From positions 17,750-81,749 of the forward strand of contig NZ_JACHOQ010000010.1 in NCBI RefSeq assembly GCF_014199955.1: DNA of 64,000 nt. Direction: 5' to 3'. Of this stretch, positions 59,790 to 64,000 are shown one piece after another. This stretch comes from Brevundimonas aurantiaca (lineage in GTDB: Bacteria > Pseudomonadota > Alphaproteobacteria > Caulobacterales > Caulobacteraceae). Position 1 is the stretch's first letter. The number at the start of each line of letters is the position of its first letter. The notes below the pieces were generated by a model, which was not told the DNA's origin, ran no database searches, and worked only from the letters and a program-made list of their open reading frames with translations. The translations under genes and the position numbers were made by a program.

Positions 59790-60338
59790 TCAAGCGGCGG
59801 GCGGCGCCGCGACCTCCACATGGGCGTCGGTCCCGCCGGCGAGGATGCGTTTGGCGCGAATGTAGATTTCGACGCGCTGCATGACGATCAGCCCCATGGC
59901 GAAGACCAGGAAGGCGTCGGTCACGGCCAGGGCGCTCAGATGCCACTGGGCGGCGTGATTTTCGATCAGGTCGCGCAGGGCCGTGCGGCCCGCGAACAGG
60001 GCGACCAGCAGGATCAGCCCCAGGGGCGAGGCCTGAGCCATGAGGCTGCCGTCCGGCTCCTTTTCGATGACCACCGTCTTGCCGCGATACCAGCCGGCCA
60101 AGCCCCCCAACAGTCCGCCCAAGGCCAGGATCGCCCAGCCGGCGGGGCCGAACGGCGCGTGGACCGCGCCGGGCGCCTGGGTCGAACCCCAAAGGCCAAG
60201 CGCGATCAGCGGCAGGACCACCGCAGGCGTCACCCAGATGAACTTCAGCTTCAGCGGCCGCCGCCGCCGGTTCCGCAGCAGGACAAGCGCCAGGACGGCC
60301 GGGAAGACCAGAAGCGGGATCAGTTTTTCAGGCGGCAT
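59790..60338 (-). CDS. CcdC/DUF1453-like membrane protein
   Basis: A 182-aa polytopic protein with about five helices (residues 5-22, 33-50, 62-82, 103-122, 134-155). LLGGLAGWYRGKTVVIEKEPDGSL and AFLVFAMGLIVMQRVEIYIRAK resemble CcdC-type (DUF1453) proteins. Function unknown. It lies between tRNA-Leu and an FAH-family gene on the same strand. Confidence 0.65.
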   Translation of the reverse strand: MPPEKLIPLLVFPAVLALVLLRNRRRRPLKLKFIWVTPAVVLPLIALGLWGSTQAPGAVHAPFGPAGWAILALGGLLGGLAGWYRGKTVVIEKEPDGSLMAQASPLGLILLVALFAGRTALRDLIENHAAQWHLSALAVTDAFLVFAMGLIVMQRVEIYIRAKRILAGGTDAHVEVAAPPAA

Positions 60339-60389
60339 GTCGTTCTCCGGGCCTCCCCCCGGAAGCCGACGTGGGGCAGCCTACACCCG

Positions 60390-61409
60390 TCAGGACCCGG
60401 CCGGAAGCGGGGCCACCGTCTGTTCGATCGCGCCGAAGATGGACCGGTGGTGATCGTCCAGCATCTCGATCCGCACCGTGTCGCCGTGGGTCAGGAAGGG
60501 GGTTTCGGGCGCGCCGCGCAGGATCGTCTCGACCGTGCGGACCTCGGCGATGCAGGAATAGCCCAGGCCGCCTTCCGAGACCGGCTTGCCGGGCCCGCCG
60601 TCGGCGTCGCGGTTGGAGACCGTGCCCGATCCGATGATCGTTCCGGCCGACAGGGACCGGGTCTTGGCCAGGTGGGCGATCAGGGTTCCGAAGTCGAAGG
60701 TCATGTCCACACCGGCGTCGGCCTTGCCGAAGTCCTTGCCGTTCAGCTGGACCGTCAGCTCGCCGTGCAGCTTTCCCTCCTTCCAGCGGTCGCCCAGGGC
60801 GTCGGGCGTGACGAAGACGGGCGAAAGGGCGCTTGAGGGCTTGGACTGGACGAAGCCGAAGCCCTTGGCCAGTTCGGCCGGGATCAGATTGCGCAGGGAG
60901 ACGTCATTGACCAGGCCGACCAGGCGGACGGCGGCCAGGGCCTCGTCTCGCGTCGCGCCCTGGGGCACGTCGCCGGTCACGACCACGATCTCGGCCTCCA
61001 GGTCGCAGCCCCAGGCCGGATCGGCCAGCGGGATGGGATCGCGGGGAGCCAGGAAGCCGTCGGAGCCGCCCTGGTACATCAGGGGGTCGGTCCAGAAGCT
61101 TTCGGGCATTTCGGCGCCGCGGGCGCGGCGCACCAGTTCGACATGGTTCACATAGGCCGAGCCGTCGGCCCACTGATAGGCGCGGGGCAGGGGAGAGGCG
61201 GCGTCCCTTTCGTGGAAGCGGCCGCGCGGCACGGCCTCATGCTCCAGGCTCTCGGCCAGGGCCGCCAGCTGGGGGCCGCAGCGGGCCCAGTCGTCCAGAG
61301 CCGCCTGGAGCGTGGGGGCGATCAGAAAGGCGTCGGTGAACCAGTGCAGGTCCTGCGAGACGACCACGAGGCGGCCGTCGCGGCCGTGCTTGAGCGAGGC
61401 GAGTTTCAT
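60390..61409 (-). CDS. fumarylacetoacetate hydrolase family protein
   Basis: A 339-aa FAH-family protein. Metal-binding acidic residues lie in WGCDLEAEIVVVTGDV; GLVNDVSLRNLIPAELAKG, FVQSKPSSALSP and GTIIGSGTVSNRD follow. The longer N-terminal domain (LASLKHGRDGRLVVVS) matches the fungal/alphaproteobacterial FAH-like group involved in aromatic or tyrosine catabolism. Substrate not determined. Confidence 0.88.
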   Translation of the reverse strand: MKLASLKHGRDGRLVVVSQDLHWFTDAFLIAPTLQAALDDWARCGPQLAALAESLEHEAVPRGRFHERDAASPLPRAYQWADGSAYVNHVELVRRARGAEMPESFWTDPLMYQGGSDGFLAPRDPIPLADPAWGCDLEAEIVVVTGDVPQGATRDEALAAVRLVGLVNDVSLRNLIPAELAKGFGFVQSKPSSALSPVFVTPDALGDRWKEGKLHGELTVQLNGKDFGKADAGVDMTFDFGTLIAHLAKTRSLSAGTIIGSGTVSNRDADGGPGKPVSEGGLGYSCIAEVRTVETILRGAPETPFLTHGDTVRIEMLDDHHRSIFGAIEQTVAPLPAGS

Positions 61410-61456
61410 GCCCCACGCCTAGACCGAAATCGCGCCCGGGGGAACAGAGGGAGGGA

Positions 61457-62311
61457 TCAGTGGGCGCTGCGGCCGTGGCCGGGCGTCTGGCCGCCGGGGC
61501 GCGGCGTGGACAGCTGGCGGTGGGCGGCGCGCAGTTCCTCGATCCGCTCCTTGCGGCGGCACCAGTGGTCGTTGAACTGGGCCACGGCCTCGCGCAGGGC
61601 GGCCAGCTGTTCGGCCTTTGTCATCTCTCGCTCGATCTCCTTCTCGACCGGCTTGGCGGGTGCGGGGGCAGGCGGCGGGGCGGGCTTGGGCGGGAGCGGG
61701 GCGTAGGGGGGCTTGTCCAGCACGGCGACGCCGGGGGCTTGGGCGGGGCCGGATTCATCGGCGGGGCCGTGCTCCACCCGGTCGCCCTTGATGACCACAT
61801 GGCTGTTGGAGACCACGGTCACATTGGCCGGGACGGCGGGGTGAGGGGGGGGTGGACGGTGGGCCTCTTGGTCGGGCTTGGCCGTCGGGTCTTGCGGGGG
61901 CGTCTCTTCCTTCGGTTTGACCGTCTCCTTGATCCGGCCCTTCAGGGCGTGATCGACGGCTTTCAGAGGCTTGGACGGCCCCTCGGCCAGGACGACGACG
62001 GCGCCCAGACAGTCGTCATAGGTGGCGCGCAGGGCCTTGGCGGCGCCGACCAGGGCGTCGCTGTTGGCGGTCATGGCCGCGTGGCAGGCGCGGTCGATGG
62101 CGCGCCAGATTGATTCGGCGGCGTCGGCCTGGGTGGTCGAGGCGCCCTTGCCGGCCCGCCAGGCCAGGACCGTCAGACCCAGGATCAGGGCCGCCAGCAG
62201 CAGGAGCAGCAGCGGGTGGACGCCAAGGAGTAGAGTGGAGTCAACGGGTTCTAACGCCGCCGGATCGGGTGTCTGGAAATCCTGCGGATAGTTGGAGACG
62301 CTCGCCGACAT
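61457..62311 (-). CDS. hypothetical membrane-anchored Pro-rich protein
   Basis: A 284-aa protein: short N-terminus, one helix (residues 28-51, LLLGVHPLLLLLLAALIL), a small helical region with two cysteines (IDRACHAAMT, TYDDCLGAVV), a Pro/Lys-rich linker, an NVTVVSNSHVVIKGDRVEH strand segment, and a C-terminal coiled-coil-like EKEIEREMTKAEQLAALREA. No family recognised. The start at 62311 follows the first plausible polar N-terminus. Confidence 0.6.
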   Translation of the reverse strand: MSASVSNYPQDFQTPDPAALEPVDSTLLLGVHPLLLLLLAALILGLTVLAWRAGKGASTTQADAAESIWRAIDRACHAAMTANSDALVGAAKALRATYDDCLGAVVVLAEGPSKPLKAVDHALKGRIKETVKPKEETPPQDPTAKPDQEAHRPPPPHPAVPANVTVVSNSHVVIKGDRVEHGPADESGPAQAPGVAVLDKPPYAPLPPKPAPPPAPAPAKPVEKEIEREMTKAEQLAALREAVAQFNDHWCRRKERIEELRAAHRQLSTPRPGGQTPGHGRSAH

Positions 62312-62395
62312 GCCGCACCCTGTCTGACCCTTTGTTCGCCGAACCATGATGCCGCAGCGGCGAAGCCGGGCCAAGAAAAAGGTTAACGACAGCCC

Positions 62396-62656
62396 TCAGG
62401 CGGCAGGGGTCAGCAGGGCGCGGGCCTCGGCGCCGGTCCGGGCCGCGCGGTCGCGCACCTCGACCTCGACGATGACGCCGCCCTCGGGCTCGACCGCCCA
62501 CAGATAGCGACGCTCGACCTCGACCGTGCGGCCCGACGGGGCGAACCCCTCGAACGCATCGCCCCAGGGGGTGATCTTCTTCAGCTCGACGAAGGGCATG
62601 GCGCAGGCGGCGTCCAGCTCCTCCTCGGCCATCTTGGTCAGTTCGTCGTCGGTCAA
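62396..62656 (-). CDS. small acidic hypothetical protein
   Basis: An 86-aa cytoplasmic protein: EELDAACAMPFVELKKITPWG and VEVERRYLWAVEPEGGVIVEVE suggest a small alpha/beta fold. Start TTG at 62654-62656 overlaps the asparaginase-family stop as TTGA. No family recognised; coupling to the peptidase gene supports it being real. Confidence 0.6.
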   Translation of the reverse strand: MTDDELTKMAEEELDAACAMPFVELKKITPWGDAFEGFAPSGRTVEVERRYLWAVEPEGGVIVEVEVRDRAARTGAEARALLTPAA

Positions 62657-63741
62657 CGGGGGTCTCCTTCGTCGGCGTATATGGCGACGCGGGTCGGGGT
62701 ATTCGAAGACACCGCCCCCCGATACATGCCCGAGGTGTTCATGGCGAAGGCGGGGGTTCCGTTCAGGCCCATGACGATGACGCCGCCGTCGCCGCCGATC
62801 GAGCCGACGTCGGCGATTTCGGCCTCCGCCGCCGCCTGGACGGTCGCGCCGTCGGCGGTGCGGCGGCAGATGTCGCGGGCGACGGTGGAGCGGATGAAAT
62901 ATTCGCCCGAGCCGGTGGCCGAGACGGCGCAGCCGTCGGCGTTGGAGGCGTAGGCGCCCGCGCCGATGATCGGCGCGTCCCCGACCCGGCCCCAGCGTTT
63001 GGCGGTCATGCCGCCGGTCGAGGTGGCGGCGGCGAGGCGGCCCTGGCTGTCCAGGGCCACGGCGCCGACCGTGCCGAACTTCTTCTCGTTCAGGGGCGGG
63101 GCGACGCTGGCGTGGGGGGCGGCCGATCGGTCGACGGGCGCGGCGGCGCCGGCGGGGCGTTCCGGTATGGGCAGGCCGGCCTCGGTCAGGGCCTTGACCA
63201 GACCCTGCCAGCGGCGCTCGGTAAAGAAGAAGGCCGGATCGACCTGCTCCAACCCGACCGAGGCGGCGAAGGCGTCGGCGCCGGGGCCGATCAACATGAC
63301 GTGGGGCGACCGCTCCATCACCGCCCGGGCGGCGGCGACCGGGTGGCGGGTCGCAGTCAGGCCGGCGACCGCGCCGGCGGTCAGGTCCGCGCCGTTCATG
63401 ACGGCGGCGTCCAGTTCGTTACGGCCGGCGGCGGTGAAGACCGCTCCGCGCCCGGCGTTGAACAGGGGATCGTCCTCCATGACCTGGACGGCGGCCTGGA
63501 CCGCATCCAGCGCCGAGCCGCCGCTCTTCAGCACGGCCGAACCGGCGTCCAGCGCGGCTTGCAGCGCGGCGCGATAGGCCGCGTCCTGCGCAGGCGTCAG
63601 GCTGGACCGCTCGATCACGCCCGCCCCGCCATGGATGGCGAGGGACCATTGCGGCGCGGCGTCCTGGGTCTCGACCTGGGCCTGGGCCGAGGAAAAACAC
63701 AGTGCAAAGAGTGCAATCAGTCCAGAACAGGCGATGCGCAT
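62653..63741 (-). CDS. isoaspartyl peptidase / L-asparaginase
   Basis: A 362-aa exported Ntn hydrolase. Signal peptide ALFALCFSSAQAQ, then LAIHGGAGVIERSSL, DDPLFNAGRGAVF and the autocleavage nucleophile Thr in FGTVGAVALDSQG, followed by STGGMTAKRWGRVGDAPIIGAG. It cleaves isoaspartyl peptides or asparagine in the periplasm. Start at ATG 63741 gives the signal sequence. Confidence 0.93.
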   Translation of the reverse strand: MRIACSGLIALFALCFSSAQAQVETQDAAPQWSLAIHGGAGVIERSSLTPAQDAAYRAALQAALDAGSAVLKSGGSALDAVQAAVQVMEDDPLFNAGRGAVFTAAGRNELDAAVMNGADLTAGAVAGLTATRHPVAAARAVMERSPHVMLIGPGADAFAASVGLEQVDPAFFFTERRWQGLVKALTEAGLPIPERPAGAAAPVDRSAAPHASVAPPLNEKKFGTVGAVALDSQGRLAAATSTGGMTAKRWGRVGDAPIIGAGAYASNADGCAVSATGSGEYFIRSTVARDICRRTADGATVQAAAEAEIADVGSIGGDGGVIVMGLNGTPAFAMNTSGMYRGAVSSNTPTRVAIYADEGDPR

Positions 63742-64000
63742 GGTGAAATCCCTCCGGGCGCCGAAAACCGAGTGCAATCGGCGCACCTTCTTAAGAGACG
63801 CCGGTCTGTCGCAGTGTAACGCCGCCTTCGCGCGTGTCAGGTCGATTGGCCGAAGAAAATTGGAAACGTCTGAAAATTAGAGTGTTGGCCTTGGGCGATG
63901 GGACGTGACGTGACCCCCGTTTCTCATCCAGCCATAACGAGAGTCCTTTGGTGATCTGAACTGGGGTTGGTGGGGTTGGCAAGAGGCCGGTCAGCGTAGC
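63742..64000. other. upstream region of the isoaspartyl peptidase gene, no gene seen
   Basis: A 259-nt stretch to the right edge. It must contain the promoter of the peptidase gene. A reading frame on the minus strand at 63791-63982 has no recognisable domain. I see no tRNA or clear repeat. Confidence 0.4.

Noticed and set aside
63791..63982. A 63-aa minus-strand frame at the right edge
   Set aside because: No ribosome site or domain; kept only as an unexplained gap.

Overview
This is a 64 kb window of chromosomal DNA from a high-GC alphaproteobacterium. Gene content and order suggest Caulobacteraceae, most like Brevundimonas (inferred from sequence; no search was run). Pointers are the trpF-trpB-trpA-accD-folC-trxA-addA-addB order, an AccD without zinc cysteines, DUF2125, BA14K-like and MipA-type envelope proteins, and many 4-nt ATGA/GTGA/TTGA stop-start overlaps. 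Genes are dense. I see no prophage, insertion sequence, CRISPR array or rRNA. There is one tRNA, tRNA-Leu(CAA), on the minus strand at 59636-59720.

Layout. 1-4941: a periplasmic thiol-redox operon (partial DsbA-like lipoprotein, TlpA-like, DsbD) diverges from a QseBC/PmrAB-type two-component system. A direct repeat CTTAAG-N5-CTTAAG lies exactly between them. 4942-5362: gene-free, AT-richer patch. 5363-9400: pdeM, an Lhr-like ligase-associated helicase and a vapBC pair in one coupled operon; the helicase carries an in-frame palindromic repeat. 9497-15756: DinG/XPD-type helicase, Cys-tRNA(Pro) deacylase, DUF2125 protein, an unassigned protein and HisC. 15776-19603: MipA, PlsC, DUF218, FtsX and FtsE. 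19675-22989: zinc-ribbon/DUF3426 protein, phosphoribosyltransferase, rplU-rpmA with a leader hairpin, and an acetyltransferase. 23004-29492: small envelope proteins, threonine ammonia-lyase, FKBP, QueG, a divergent DUF2239/GIY-YIG pair and a GST. 29551-34544: CDF transporter, an HTH-citrate-synthase-like protein lacking catalytic residues, UppP, an RsmC-like methyltransferase and RsuA.

34582-48003: a second vapBC, then trpF-trpB-(secreted protein)-trpA-accD-folC, a short protein, trxA and the addAB recombination nuclease. 48143-51915: MurU/AmgK-like sugar recycling enzymes, TsaE, an acyltransferase and a third vapBC. 52027-64000: S9 peptidase, AsmA, an esterase lipoprotein, a YciF-like/Mn-catalase pair, tRNA-Leu, FAH-family hydrolase, small unknowns and an isoaspartyl peptidase.

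Themes. Three vapBC modules are each fused by stop/start overlap, and every toxin begins with TTG in a TTGA overlap. Two families of palindromic repeats sit between genes and once inside one. The most promising unexplained items are the HTH/citrate-synthase pseudoenzyme, the DUF2239/GIY-YIG pair with its two ACCCGG-centred operators, the CTTAAG-N5-CTTAAG site linking a sensor system to the Dsb operon, and the secreted four-cysteine protein coupled between trpB and trpA.
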